Shown one piece after another: positions 11,688 through 23,048 of a stretch of DNA of 64,000 nt (its first letter is position 1; each line of letters opens with the position of its first letter). The notes under the pieces are model-generated. The model saw only the letters and a program-made list of their open reading frames with translations, had not been told where the DNA came from and ran no database searches. The position numbers were made by a program, and so were the translations under genes. Source of the DNA: Thozetella sp. PMI_491. Its lineage: Eukaryota > Ascomycota > Sordariomycetes > Chaetosphaeriales > Chaetosphaeriaceae. Location: contig MU270020.1 of assembly GCA_021432635.1 (NCBI GenBank), positions 1,469,415 through 1,533,414 on the forward strand, in the 5' to 3' direction.

Positions 11688-11743
11688 GTAAGAGATCATT
11701 ATCGGTAACATCAAGCATTGCCATCGATTCTAACAGTCACTAG
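11688..11743 (+). other. 56-nt spliceosomal-intron-like insertion inside the tRNA-Ile D stem
   Basis: The insertion begins GTAAGAGATC, carries the branch-site word TCTAAC at 11729-11734 and ends CACTAG at 11738-11743, nine nucleotides after the branch word. Its length is in the range of the protein-gene introns of this window. Its edges are ambiguous by two bases because AG precedes it (in GAG) and also ends it (in TAG), so it could equally be viewed as an insertion flanked by a 2-bp AG duplication. Excision restores the D stem GCTC/GAGC exactly. Eukaryotic nuclear tRNA introns normally sit only after position 37. Confidence 0.85.
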
Positions 11744-11792
11744 CGTCGTACTAATACAAGTATTACTTGTATCAAGTAATGCGAAGGTCATG

Positions 11793-11803
11793 GGTTCGAC
11801 CCC
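11793..11803 (+). promoter_or_regulatory. pol III B box of tRNA-Ile
   Basis: GGTTCGACCCC matches the consensus GGTTCGANTCC apart from one base. It overlaps the T loop. Confidence 0.85.
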
Positions 11804-11815
11804 CATACTGACCAA

Positions 11816-11825
11816 TTTTTTTTTT
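11816..11825 (+). terminator. pol III T-run terminator of tRNA-Ile
   Basis: Ten consecutive Ts begin two bases after the discriminator base. This is a strong RNA polymerase III stop and supports an active gene rather than a decayed copy. Confidence 0.9.
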
Positions 11826-12369
11826 CTTTCTCAGATCTTGGCTTCCTGCTCCTGCTCCTGCTCCTCCTCCTCCCCTTCCCTTTTTGGCAGTGGCCCGCTG
11901 GTTGGCACGAAAGCGTGTTGGAGACTTGTGGACCTATGAAGACATGTATAGGTGGGGGCCTTCATTATTCAAGTGGCCAGTGTGGCGTTTAAGTAGGGAG
12001 GTCCCTGGGTAGCATTGCGGTGTAGTATTCAGTATTACCCTGTTCGGTGCTCCCATTGGCCCTCAGGATAAAATGAGATGTAGGCCTATAACCTGGCCTC
12101 GTGGATGCCGGCACCAGTAGAATCCCTCAGCTCGCGCTACGCCGCCCGCATGGGAAGAGGCAGGTGACAGACAGTCAATACCTGTTTGTACACCGAGGCG
12201 CCCTCCCCCATGCCGTGCAGTCCAGCGGAGCCGTCGCTCACATGCAGCGATAGCTACCCCGTAGATATAAAAGACAGCCCGTCCTGCACTTGCTACCCCT
12301 TCCCATTTGGGGTTTGATTCGCCCTGCCAAGTCTCCCTGCTTTGCTCCGGGACGGTGCGAGCCGGCATC
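11826..12369. other. intergenic; promoter of the sphingomyelinase gene
   Basis: After the tRNA terminator come CT-rich sequence and a mixed stretch up to the ATG at 12370. A TATA-like word (tagatataaaag) lies near 12262-12273, about 100 bp upstream of the start codon. No gene is seen. Confidence 0.55.
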
Positions 12370-14625
12370 ATGCGTCTCTCCTTGCTTCGGCCCCTCGTAC
12401 TAGGCCTCGGCCTCCTGCAGCCCATCCTCGCTGCCGTCCATGTCCCCAGTGCACCTGGCGAAGAGAGACGAACCGACCTCCTCGTCGATCGCAGCTCTAA
12501 GGAGGCTAGGTCTCCTAGTATATGGGACGATATCTGGCAGGACATCAAGAATGCCGCGACATGTACTGCTTGCGATGGGGTGCTCACCTTGCTAAAGACC
12601 GTAGCAGCCCTGGGGGACTCGTTCTTCGTGTTCGTCGTGACCGAAGTCTGCAAGTTGTCGGGTGTAAGTTCCCTTCAGCATCCGGCCTCTCTCGCTGGTG
12701 GAGACAGACAAAGCACCAGGGCCCAAGATTGACCGCTTCCTAGGCCGAAGACGACGACGTCTGCACAGGCTCGATTAAGCTCGAAGGGCCAATCATCGCG
12801 AGTGCTCTCCGCGACATGACCATCGGCTCCAAGACTTCTCAGGTCTTTTGTATCACCTTCCTGGGCCTCTGCCCGTACCCTGACATTGGTGCTTACACGG
12901 TTCCCTTCCCGTCGGCTGCCAACTCGTCTGCTGTCCGGCCCTTGCCCAGCGGCCAGGACCCCATCTACGTCGTTCATTACTCAGACATCCATATCGATCC
13001 GTTCTACGTGAGCGGCTCGAATACGAACTGCAGCAAGCCGATATGCTGTCGGTGAGTTCAAGTCTGAGTCTTTTTTGGGGGGGACTTAGCAACGGCGCCC
13101 GACCGAAAGCAGTATTGACAGAACACCAGGTCGTACACGACATCTGATGCTCCAGGCAACAATGCATCCCCTGCCGGTCCCAACGGTGACCACCAATGCG
13201 ACGCACCTACCACGCTAGAGGAGAGCATGTATGCTGCTATCAAAGCCCTAGTCCCAAACGCCGCTTTCGGTCTATTTACGGGCGACATTATAGACCACGC
13301 TGTCTGGGTGCGTAGTGACTTTTCCTTAACTTGGGACCTGGCGGCCTGCTCGCAGCTATTAAAACTTTTAACTCACATGGCGTACAGAACACCACCGAGG
13401 CCCAGAATATCATCGACATCAATAACTCATATTCTCACATGTCCCAGTCTGGCGCCCTCCCCTATGTATTTGGTACAGCCGGAAACCATGAGTCGTCGCC
13501 GACCAACGCGTTCCCGTCGCTGGCGCTCAACAATAACGCCGCACAGTGGGTGTACGACACGCTTGCCTCGGCATGGACGCAGTGGATTGGTCTCTCAGCT
13601 GCTTCGAGCACTGTGGAAAAAATGGGTGCATACTCTGTCAAGTATGCCTCGTCGAATCTGCGCGTTATTTCGCTCAACACCAATATGTATTACGTAGATA
13701 ACTACTGGCTCTACAGGAAGACGATGGAGACCGACCCCAACGGCCAGCTCGTGTGGCTGGCCGGCGAGCTGGATGCTGCTGAGAAAGCTGGCGAGAGGGT
13801 CTACATCATTGGTCACATGCCCTTCGGCTTGCCGGATGCGCTCCATGATGGATCGAATTACTTGGACCAGATCGTGAACCGCTATTCAGATACGATTGCG
13901 GCCATGTTCTTTGGTATGTCCCCCTATTTCTCTTCCACCGGAGTCTTATGGCTGATCCTGCTGCCCTCAAAGGTCATACCCATCAAGACCACTTCCAGAT
14001 TTCTTACTCGGACTACGCCTCTCGCTCCGCCTCTAATGCCAAAGTTGCTTCTTATATCGCCCCTTCCCTCACACCAACATCCGGCTATCCATCCTTCCGA
14101 GTATACGCCGTCGATCCTGTCACCTTTGGAGTCTTGGACAGCATCACCTACATGGCAGACATGACAGATCCTTCCTTCCAAACTACTGGACCGGTGTGGA
14201 AGCAATACTACAGTGCCAAGGAAGCCTACGGCCCTCTGGTGACCCCACCGTTGACGGATCCGGCAGCCGAGCTGACAGCCGAATTCTGGCACAATGTCAC
14301 GGTCGTCCTGGCCTCGAATCAGACGGCGTTCGACGAGTACTACGCGCGCAAGAGCCGTGGGTGGAACGTTGGAAGCTGCACGGGCAGCTGTGTAACCCAA
14401 GAAGTTTGCGGGCTGCAGGCCGCGCGAGCGCAGGACAACTGCGTAGTGCCGACGCCGGGCATCCATTTTAACAAGCGCAGCGAGGAGCCGTACGCGCACC
14501 GGGACGAGTGCGGTGTAAGCGTAGCTCGCTCTGCGATCGCTAGCCTGGCGACCAAGAGGGAAATGTTGGAACACGTACAGGGGCTGGTGGATGAGGAGGA
14601 GCGGAAGAGGAAGGCCAGGACTTGA
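12370..14625 (+). CDS. secreted acid sphingomyelinase (calcineurin-like phosphoesterase with saposin domain)
   Basis: Exons 12370-12663, 12744-13051, 13130-13307, 13388-13913, 13973-14625; 652 residues. An N-terminal signal peptide (MRLSLLRPLVLGLGLLQPIL) is followed by a saposin-B-like region with paired cysteines (CTACDG, VCKLSG, VCTGS, CITFLGLC). The metallophosphoesterase motifs follow in order: DIHIDPFY near residue 178, TGDIIDH near 252, AGNHES near 292, GHMPFG near 402 and GHTHQDHF near 436. This matches acid sphingomyelinase, which cleaves sphingomyelin or related phosphosphingolipids in lysosome-like compartments or outside the cell. N-glycosylation sites are numerous. The upstream ATG at 12307 would spoil the signal peptide, so 12370 is preferred. 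Confidence 0.93.
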
Positions 14626-14915
14626 CGCGCATGGAATAAAACAGGCCGCGCTTTTCAAGAGCCTACCTAGGCCTCCAGGGACAGAGACCTGGCTTGTATA
14701 TTCGAACATGTATAACAGCATCAGCATCCTCGCCGGTAATAACTTTGATAATAATAACCTCTGTTTGGCAGCAGACATTGCAAACAAAATGATCAGTTCA
14801 TTTGCTATAAATACTACTCCTAAATCAGGCACCTAAAGATAAGTCGGGCCGTGGGTATCTCAAAATAACACTACTTCAAATTCCCCCACGCATGTACCCT
14901 CCCCAGGGCAGAGAC

Positions 14916-17900
14916 TTACGCCTGAAGATCGTAATATAGACAGCCTCCAGTTCGAAAGTTGTACACAAAGGCGTGCATAGGTCCTTTGCCAGCGGCCCAC
15001 TCGTCACGCCAGCCGCGCAACATGTCGTGTACGTCACGTACGTACTGCTTCTCGGCGCCGCCTACAGCCTGCTCAACACGCCGCCAGCTGTCGGGGTCAG
15101 ACAGGCTAGTCGTCGTGCGGATCAAGTCCATGACAGCGTCTGTCGTTTCGATAGCGGCGATAGGACCATCAAGGAAGGAGGTGACGAGGCGCGCGGCGGC
15201 CGCCTGCGCGTCGCCAACTACCGCGTGCCGGTTGAACTTCTTAGACTTGGTCTGAGCGACTAGTACACGAACCTCTTGTTCGCGCGCTGCTTCGACTGGA
15301 GCTGCCTCGGAAGGCACGGCACCGAGGCTGCTGCTGCTAAGACCAAGGCTCCGGTTGTTGCGAATCTCGGTCCGGAGCCAGGTGATGAGGTCCTTAATAG
15401 GGAGATCGACGTCCTGTGCGTCCTTGCGGCTAATCGTCTTCACTTTGAGCATCTTCTCCTTCTTGATGACAACCACCCAATTGTACGAGTCGATGCCGTA
15501 CAAGAGCTGTTCGGGGCTGCGAGCATCCCGAGCGAGCTCGGCGCTGAAGTCGTTTGCCCAAAGAGTGCCCAAGAGCTCTACACCATCGGATCGAAGTACG
15601 GCCTGGTCGAAGCTAGCAACTAGGACGTCGCACTAAAACACTCTCGTTAGCAATGGAGAAAGCTTGAAAGAGGCAATGAAAGGAGACTGGTTTGCTCTGC
15701 TTACTCGTTTGGTACTGAAGATTCCTTGGGTTTCTTCCTCTGCCGCCTTCTTAAGGAATGCCTTGCCTGCGGATTTTGGGACCTGCTGGGCGAGTTGTTT
15801 CTCCCAGTTCAGACTAAAGCCTACCGCATGCCGCTCGTCGAATCGTCCACCAATCTTGGGCCTGTGCTCCTTTATGAGGCTGTCATAGCGACCTCCTGCT
15901 GCGAACACGTCCTTGACCTTCTTATCGTAGAGACACGAGAACAGGATGCCATCTTTGAAGAAAGCTTCGTTGATGCTGCTCAGGGGGCTGATGTAGATCT
16001 TGCGAGAGATGCCGAACCGCTTGGCATACTCGGAGACTTCCTTAAGATGGGCAAGCGTCGGAGCTGCCTTAGCATAGATCTCGGAGCTTTCGAAAAGACT
16101 CTTTAGCTTCGTCTGCGCCTTTCCCGGAGTATCGCGGAAGTCGAACCGCTGGAGTTCGTCGACGCTCGTCGCAGATATGCCGACATACTCGGAGCGCAGT
16201 TCAGCTCGGATCTTGGACCACGGGTAGTTCCTCACGTTGAGTTTGCTGAGCGTCTCGGCAGTCGCGCGCCGGCTGCCTTTCTCGATACCACAGAAGTCAA
16301 AGATGCACTGCAGCAGGTGTGAATGCCCCAGGTAGAAGCACATAGGCGTTGACGCTGTTGTCGGGAAGGCCGAGCAGATCTCGTCCAAGACCTTGATGAC
16401 CTCAGCTTCCTTAAGCGCCAGGTCAAAGGTATCCGCAGTGACAATATCGAAGTCAACTTCGCCGAACATGATGGGCTGCCCGCCACCGAGGCGATCGCGG
16501 AAGATGTTGCCGAAGGAGTATGATTGCTGGAGGAGCGGGCCGTTGCTCACCCGCGCGAGGCTCCTCGCGTGCCCCAGAACTAGGTCGAAGGGAAGCTGCA
16601 GCACGGTTCCGCTTCGGTCGACGAGCTCCACAACATTGCCGCCATAGTGCGAGGACTTGGGGTAGAGGCATGTCCGGGATGCCTCTATGGCTCCATGCCG
16701 TCGAAATATGGCAACTAGTGTCTGGCGCACGATGTATTGACGCATGAGCACGGCCGGGGTTATGCCCGTTGTCGACATATCCCAGGCATAGTCTTTGGTC
16801 TGCTCGTTTTGTTTCGCAAACAATGTGTCGAGGACCCTCCGGTAGTATGGAGAGCTAGGATCGGCAAGGCCCGCTAGCGCTCGAGTAATAGTCTCGCTTT
16901 CCATCTGATCCGGCACCTTGCCGCTCTTGAGTAGCTCCGCGCTCGAAGGTCGCTCTTTCGGATTGTGGTTAAGTAGCGATAGGACCACATCAGTGTGGTT
17001 TTTGTCCGATGATTCGAAGTCAGACGGTAGGATTGGGGGCGATTGCCGGATCTTCTCAAGCACTAACGCGCGCTCCATCTTGGTCATGGACTGATAGGAC
17101 ATCTCGAAGAAGATGACACCCAGGGAGTACATCTGTAGACAAAGCCATCAGTGACCAGTACCTCAAATACATACCGAGAAAAGAGAGAGGATAAGTATGC
17201 AACACTTACATCAACTTTGGCCGTATAAGAGCCGGTCCCTGTAGTTCGTATCTCAGGGGCAATGTACGCGGTGGTGCCGACACTTCGAGTCAGGTCGCCG
17301 ACATCTGCACTAGGCCCGCTCTTGTCAGTCAGCAGCTGGCCGCTCGTCGCGAGACCGAAATCGCCGATTTTGACGTTATCTAGGCCGTCTGCCCCGGTGA
17401 TGAAGATGTTCTCCGGCTTCAGATCGCGGTGAACAATGTTCAGCCCGTGTATGTGGACGAGCCCTTCGAGGGTCTGACGGAAGAGACGCCACACTTCTTC
17501 CGAATTCCGGAAGATGTCCTGGTCGATCAAGTTGCGAAGTGTCTTTTTCTCACAGTACTCCATGGAGATGTACATGATGGTCTGGAACTGCCGGCGGACA
17601 AGTGCTCTCTTTTTAACGGGAGAGTGCACAGATCGGGGGTCGGTTTTCTGGGGTGATGCATCATCAGAATATTCATCGTCCTCTTGGTCATCGTCGTCGT
17701 CATCGTCTTCTTCGTCTCCCTCCCCTGAGTCGTAGCCAAACTCAATATATGGATGACCGCTAGACGACATGAAGTCTAGCCCTCGGCTCTGGGAGTCGGT
17801 GAACTCGATGTTGACGTCGTCCTCGGCCACTTCACCACTGTCGTCGTCGGCGGCAAACACAATATTCATGTCGTCCTCGACGCGAGACACGGTGCCGTGA

Positions 17901-20157
17901 GAGTCCTCGTCGTCTGTTTCAGTCTCATCTTCGGTTACCGTGGACGGGCCATCTGTCGATGAGTCGGCTCCCTTGAGTGCGCCGTAGGGTACTTCCTCGA
18001 GCCAAGTATGGTAGTACCGCACGACAGCAGGGTGGTTCAATCGTGAAAGCAGGCGGACCTCCTTGATGATTTCTGACAACGTCTCCTGTGACCGCTGTGT
18101 AATTTTCTTGATGGCGTACAGCTGTCCATTCAGCATGTTGCGCGCTCGGACAACTTCTCCAAACCCGCCTTTTCCAAGCCGAGCTTCCTCGACGTACTCC
18201 TGTTGGTAACGCGAGAGCGATGTCATGCCTCCTGTATTCGTGGAAGTGCGCCGCTGGCGCTGTGGCAGGGACTGGGGAAGAGATATGAGGGATCCCGCCA
18301 TGATTGCCGAGTCGTCATTATCGAACACTGGCGCATCCGTAGCAAGGAACTCACTGTTTCCCAGGTCAAATGCGCGCGGTCGTCTCTTCGCATCGCTTTT
18401 AAAGAGCTTGGAGACCAGCTCGCGCAATGCGCTGGAAAGCGCCAAAGATTCCATCAGCCCGGCCGGTGAGTGGTATTTCTGCAGGACGTCGAGGCCAAAG
18501 AGCATCTGCAGGACGACGATACCAAAGTCCCACACATCCGTCTTTTGGGTATACTGCGGCTTGGAAACACTCGCAATTTCAGGTGGAAACCAGTACGCGG
18601 ATTTGGCGGCACGCGTCGACGTCAAGGCCTGCTTTGTGCAAATGTTGTGCAAGTCGCGCTGGTAGCCGGCGTCGGCGATCTTGGGAACAATGTCGCCAGT
18701 GGGCTCACGGAAGAGGAGGACGTTGCCCGGGTGCAGATCCTGGTGGATGATTCCATTGTTGTGGAGATATCCGAGGGCCTCAAGTAAGTCGGCGACCCAG
18801 GAACGAGCCTTGGACACATCGATCTGCCCTGCCAGCTCTAAGAGCTCGTCGAGGGGGCCTTTCTGCGCCAGGGGCAAAAGTATGGTTGCTGTCCAGATAG
18901 GCGGCGACGTCGTTGACGGCACGGGGGCGTCTGCATCGCTGACTTCCCGGTCGATGCGGAAGTCTATGATCTCTAGAACGTTCCGGTGACGTAGCTTCTT
19001 GACCAGCTCGAGAACGGACTCGAGGCCCTGTAGCTGCTTCTTGAATTGGGCAGCGTCTTTACCTGACTTGAGCTCGACTTGCTTGAGCGCGAGGGTCGGG
19101 CGTAGCTGCTTAGCTGCTAGCACCGGCTTGACCTTGTACACGGTTGTGATAGGCCCCATGCAGAACAGCTCTTTCCTAGTGACCTTGTTGAAGAGCACAG
19201 GGTTGCCAGTCGGGTCAGTGAGCCGGCATATCTGATCGAAAATGATGCTATCGTCAGAATCCTGTGGGTTCTCATCAGCCCAGCCAAGGGGGGATAGCGG
19301 CTGGTGAGTGCGGCTTTTCATCCGTGACTCTTTCGCCTTTGTCCTCTGGCGCTTCAGCTCCTCCTGCAGCATGTCGCCCAGAACGCGTTCTTCCTCTTGG
19401 GTTTCCTGTAGTTTCTTCCTGTCCTCTAATTCCTTCTCATCCTGGGCCAATTTTGCCTGTTTGGCAGCGGCCTCAGCCTCGTGAGCGGTGCGCTCCTCTT
19501 CTAGAGACGGGAGCTCTAGGCCTTGGGCCTTGATCTGGGCAGCATCTTCGAGGATGTCGCGGATCCCTTCTACGATGCGGTCCATCATCTCTTGTTCTTC
19601 CGTAGCAAACAACTTGGGTTGAGTCTCGACAAACTTTTGTATCTTGAACTTGGTTGACTCACGCAACCCGTCGTCCTCCTTGATTGTCAGCAAGGGGGGG
19701 GATTTGGGGTAGGTAGCCACCAGCACAACGCCTAATGTGATTGCAAGCTCATCGTCTGAGGAAGCCTTGATTCGGATATCAAAGCAAGGCTCGGCAGATT
19801 TCTTCCAAGCGCCGTGGGCCGGCTTCTGTTCGATAAAATCGTCTCCATACTAGGCGGGGTGTTTATTAGCTTGGGCCTCCCTCGGCTTGGGTTCAGCAGG
19901 AGGAGCGATCTGCGCATGACATGCGGCAACATCCAAAGGGTGAGCGAGGTGATAGTGAGAAAGTTACGCACAATGGCCTGGAGAACCATGACCTCGTTCT
20001 GCTGGAGCTCCTCATATTTGGTCTGCCCGCCACCTCCTGGTGCGCCCTTCTCAGGCTGTTTGAGGCCTGGAAAGCTGGTGGGCTTCGGGGCCTTGGTTCC
20101 GTTTTTGGGATTCGTTTGGGCGGGCTTTTTCTGGCCGGCCGGAGTTTTCCAAGCCAT
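14916..20157 (-). CDS. cpc-3: eIF2-alpha kinase GCN2 (cross-pathway control protein 3)
   Basis: Exons 19972-20157, 17210-19849, 15705-17132, 14916-15632; 1,656 residues, the usual size. An RWD domain begins near residue 52 (NEVMVLQAIYGDDF across the first splice) and is followed by a charged coiled coil. The pseudokinase (about 285-560) has IHQDLHPGN and ADAGY in place of HRD and DFG. The true kinase starts with RLGKGGFGEV near residue 616, has a long acidic insert between its lobes, then HRDLKPENIF near 868, DFGLA and APEI. A histidyl-tRNA-synthetase-like domain and a C-terminal dimerisation/ribosome-binding region complete it. It senses uncharged tRNA and phosphorylates eIF2-alpha, raising CPC-1/GCN4-type translation. 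The start fits the RWD alignment. Confidence 0.97.
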
Positions 20158-20981
20158 GGTTGTGGTCCGTGAAGTAGCTCAGTGAGTCAGTCGTTTTGGT
20201 GATTTGCAGTTCTATCTCGAGCCTAGCGGGAGTCGAGGTCGAGATAGATACACAGCCTGAGCTGTGCCGACTTCACTGAAAAGAGCCCATTGGGAGGTCG
20301 CTTAAGAATATAGAGTCGGGTTTGGGGAAGAAGGGAGGAAAGGGGAAGAAGACGAGGAAGAAATGGGTTGTGGCGGGAGAAAGTGGTGAGCGTGACTCGA
20401 CTTGTCGACCTTGGATGCAGCAAGGTAAGGGAAGGCGAGGTGATGGTGGGGCAGCTGAGCCAAAGCAGAGCCGGAGGAGGGAGGGGTCAAAAGCTACGAG
20501 CTACGAGCTACGAGCTAAGAAGTGAGATGTGAGAAGTTAGAGACGGCGAGTCCTTTAGGGAGCGCGCGCTTCGAGGCCGGAGAGTAGGAAAACGGCCGTA
20601 GAAAACAAGACTTGAATCTGTCAAAGACGAAAACTAGATCAAAGACTCTTGCAAGCCTGTCATGGGCCAAGATATTCAGGCATCGAACCGGCGCTAACAT
20701 TTCCAGCAATGGTCTTGGCCGCTGGCCGGTAGTGTCGTTAGTGGCACCCACTTGAGGTATACACGTAGACGGACAGGCGGGGTAGCTTAGGCCTGGCCTG
20801 CCGTCGCATCTTTGAACCCAATTGGAGACAGACCCCGCCAACCGGGCCATTGTTTTTGTTCTACTCGCACCGACAAACAAAACACAGTCGACGCCAAGCT
20901 CGTCACGCCAACCTTCGAGTTCCCTAAAGACCTTATTCTTACTACTCGGCGCTGGGGATACCACGCGCATTTTCTCTAGCC
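20158..20981. other. divergent promoter region between cpc-3 and the small gene at 20982
   Basis: It contains purine-rich tracts (20320-20400) that become pyrimidine-rich on the cpc-3 strand, and a short tandem repeat of gctacga units at 20493-20515 (three copies). Open frames here are compositional. No RNA gene is seen. Confidence 0.6.
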
Positions 20982-21528
20982 ATGGCAGACCGTCGCGCCC
21001 CTCCGCCGCGCCCCATCGGAAGTGGCATCTCTAAGCCCCGAGGCGACATTACCACCAACGTCCGGCGCAACCTCTTCCAGAGCCAGCTCACGCGACGGCC
21101 GACCTCCAATTCCACCACCTCGAACGAGACCCTTCGCCTTGATTCCGACGTCCAGTCTGAATCGGCCGACATCGTGATTCGCGACAAAAACGGCGAAATC
21201 GAGCTGGGCGACCCCCCAACCCCGCCGGTCGATGACCCAGACGAGATGGCGCTGGATGCAAGCCACGAGAACGAAAGAGAGAGGCAGCGGCTGGCCGAGG
21301 CGGTGAAACAACATCAGATTGACCAGAATAGTGTTCCTGCCCAGCCTGAAGGTATGTCACCCCCCGCCACACGTACTTTGCCCCCCTTTCGCCAGGGTGC
21401 TTTACCTGATGCAGTCTTGGGCCGCAGAGCTTCTAGAAGCCGTCCGGGCCAGTCTCCGGGCCAAGGTCGCCGCCCTGGCAGAGGACAACTGGATGTACGA
21501 ACGCGAGGAAATGCCACGGCACCAGTGA
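20982..21528 (+). CDS. small conserved-looking protein of unknown function
   Basis: Exons 20982-21351 and 21428-21528, joined in phase, give 156 residues. I do not recognise the family. The N-terminus is basic and proline-rich with PPRPIGSGISKPRGDITTNV, the middle is acidic and polar, and a helix rich in charged residues leads to a compact C-terminal segment (ELLEAVRASLRAKVAALAED followed by NWMYEREE). The CATGG start follows a CT-rich leader. The intron has a GTATGT donor and a GCAG acceptor, and its splicing turns two unrelated-looking frames into one coherent helix. Its 3' end faces get4 with only 117 bp between stops. The tryptophan-containing tail may be a protein-binding motif, but that is inference. 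Confidence 0.75.
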
Positions 21529-21645
21529 AAGTGGTGTCTCTTAGTTTTTATTTGTTGCCTCTCCGCTCGTGACCGGGCAATGATTCATCATGCCTACGCC
21601 TGGCTAAGTCACGGATTCACGTCTATGGGTGGGCCGAAAGTCGGC

Positions 21646-22734
21646 TTAGTCTAGTCCCTCAGAGGCGGGCGCTCCCTGCACCCTCCGGGCCTGGGGCCGG
21701 TTTCCTCCCGCTGCCCCGCCTGGCGCACCTCCTCCAAAGAGGCCGCTCATCATGTCCATCAGGGGGTTGCTCTGTCGGGGCCGCTGAATGCCGAAGTACA
21801 TCTCGGCGATCAGATCGAGTGACTCGTCCCAGGCGCCGTTAAGCTCCGAGATGCTGCTCGAGTACTTGTTCCTCAGCTGGCGGAAGAGATCGGGGCTGCC
21901 CTTCTGTACCGCCAGCAGCAAGAGCCCGAGGAAGTTGAGCAGCGGCAGGCTGGGGAACACGCGGAGGTCTGCGTTCTGCGAGCTAACGTCCTGGACGCTC
22001 AGGCCTTGGTTATCGGAGCTGAGCGCGCTCGTGAAAGTGCGGTAGGAAGTGTTCGCAGCCCGGAGGTTGGCGACGAGAAGATAGGGTAGGATGGCACGGG
22101 CGGCGTACAGAGGAGCCGTGTGCGCATCGTCCTCCTTGTACCATTCGTATTCCATGCGCGCTAGGATCTCTGTTGAGTCCTTGGTCCCTAATACAAGATG
22201 TCGTTCCGCATCGTATGTCTCGTGCTCTTCGGCGTATAGTGATCCGGTGACGTGATGCAGCTCGGGGTCGCCCGCTGGATATTCGCCGAACTTGGAGGAC
22301 CAGCTGGGAGTAACAGTCAGATTAGCAGTCGCTTCCATCTCGTATGCCACTCATCGGCATTTATTGCTCGTGAGGCTGGAAACCTACCCGACTGCTCTGT
22401 CCACGAACTTCTTTCGAGTCGGCTCCTCGCTGTCGAACAGCCGGAGGCACGTCAACAGCTTGCCTTTTGAGCCCGCATCCGGCTTCAGCTCGGCCTTCTC
22501 GTATACGTCGACGAGCAGGAGGGCTAGATCACCTCCGCTGCCGCCCTGACCGGCCTTGAGCAGGGACTGAGAGACACCAAACAGAATGTCGATGGCAGCC
22601 GGCCAGTTCTCGGCCTTTGTGTAGCGAGCGGCCACAACCCGCGTCTGTTGCTGCGCCTCGTAGAACTGACCCTCGCCAATGCGCTCCTGCAGTCGAGTGA
22701 TGATCTTTTCGATCTTGTCGGCCTTGGCAGCCAT
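21646..22734 (-). CDS. get4: Get4, Golgi-to-ER traffic protein 4
   Basis: Exons 22388-22734 and 21646-22303; 334 residues. The protein begins MAAKADKIEKIITRLQERIG and is built of TPR-like helical repeats (YEAQQQTRVVAARYTKAENW). Around the splice it reads VGWSSKFGEYPAGDPELH, a signature of the DUF410/Get4 family. The C-terminus is a glycine-rich tail with MDMMSGLFGGG. Get4 pairs with Get5 and Sgt2 in the cytosol to hand tail-anchored membrane proteins to Get3. The donor is GTAGGT and the acceptor CCCAG. Length and domain layout are normal for the family. Confidence 0.93.
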
Positions 22735-23048
22735 GCTTGCGGTTCTGCTTGCTGGTGTCCGGAGGGAGGAGGGGTTACGAGTCGAGCAGCCTCGGCGCCA
22801 GTGTGCTTCAGGCGCTGACGAAAAGCTTTTGGAGACGGTCGGAGGTTTGGAGCACCCACCGAGTTTAGGCCCCGCACTTCGAAGCCCACTGAATTTCGAC
22901 CCTTGTCTCACAATCGAGGGGTACGGTAAGTTAGTGGTTTGAGTGGCCATTCATGTGACCATGATTTATTTAGTCATACGAAGTTGATTTCGACGAATCC
23001 AGATGCTCCAAAGCGGAATATCTAGTGTAGCGGGTAAAATTTCCGCAA
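22735..23048. other. intergenic; get4 leader and upstream region of tRNA-Gly
   Basis: About 310 bp between the get4 start codon and tRNA-Gly, which diverge. No conserved element is recognised. Confidence 0.5.

Larger units (their letters stand above)
11663..11814 (+). tRNA. tRNA-Ile(AAT) with an anticodon-loop intron plus an extra intron-like insertion in the D stem
   Basis: The arms are: acceptor GGTCGGT (11663-11669) with ACTGACC (11807-11813), discriminator A at 11814, and T arm ATGGG/TTCGACC/CCCAT. The D stem is GCTC (11672-11675) with GAGC, where GAG is 11685-11687 but the final C is at 11744. Between G24 and C25 lies a 56-nt insertion (11688-11743). The anticodon stem is TCGTA (11746-11750) with TGCGA (11780-11784), and the anticodon AAT is 11753-11755. 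A canonical-site 22-nt intron follows A37 (11757-11778) and its GTATTA can pair with the anticodon loop. Removing both inserts leaves a perfect 74-nt tRNA. The A box, B box and a run of ten Ts are intact, so the gene looks transcribable. Confidence 0.93.

Noticed and set aside
11663-11814. tRNA-Ile locus as a simple tRNA pseudogene
   Set aside because: All arms pair perfectly once the two inserts are removed, and the A box, B box and a ten-T terminator are intact. A decayed copy would be expected to show mismatches. Silence of the locus still cannot be excluded from sequence alone.
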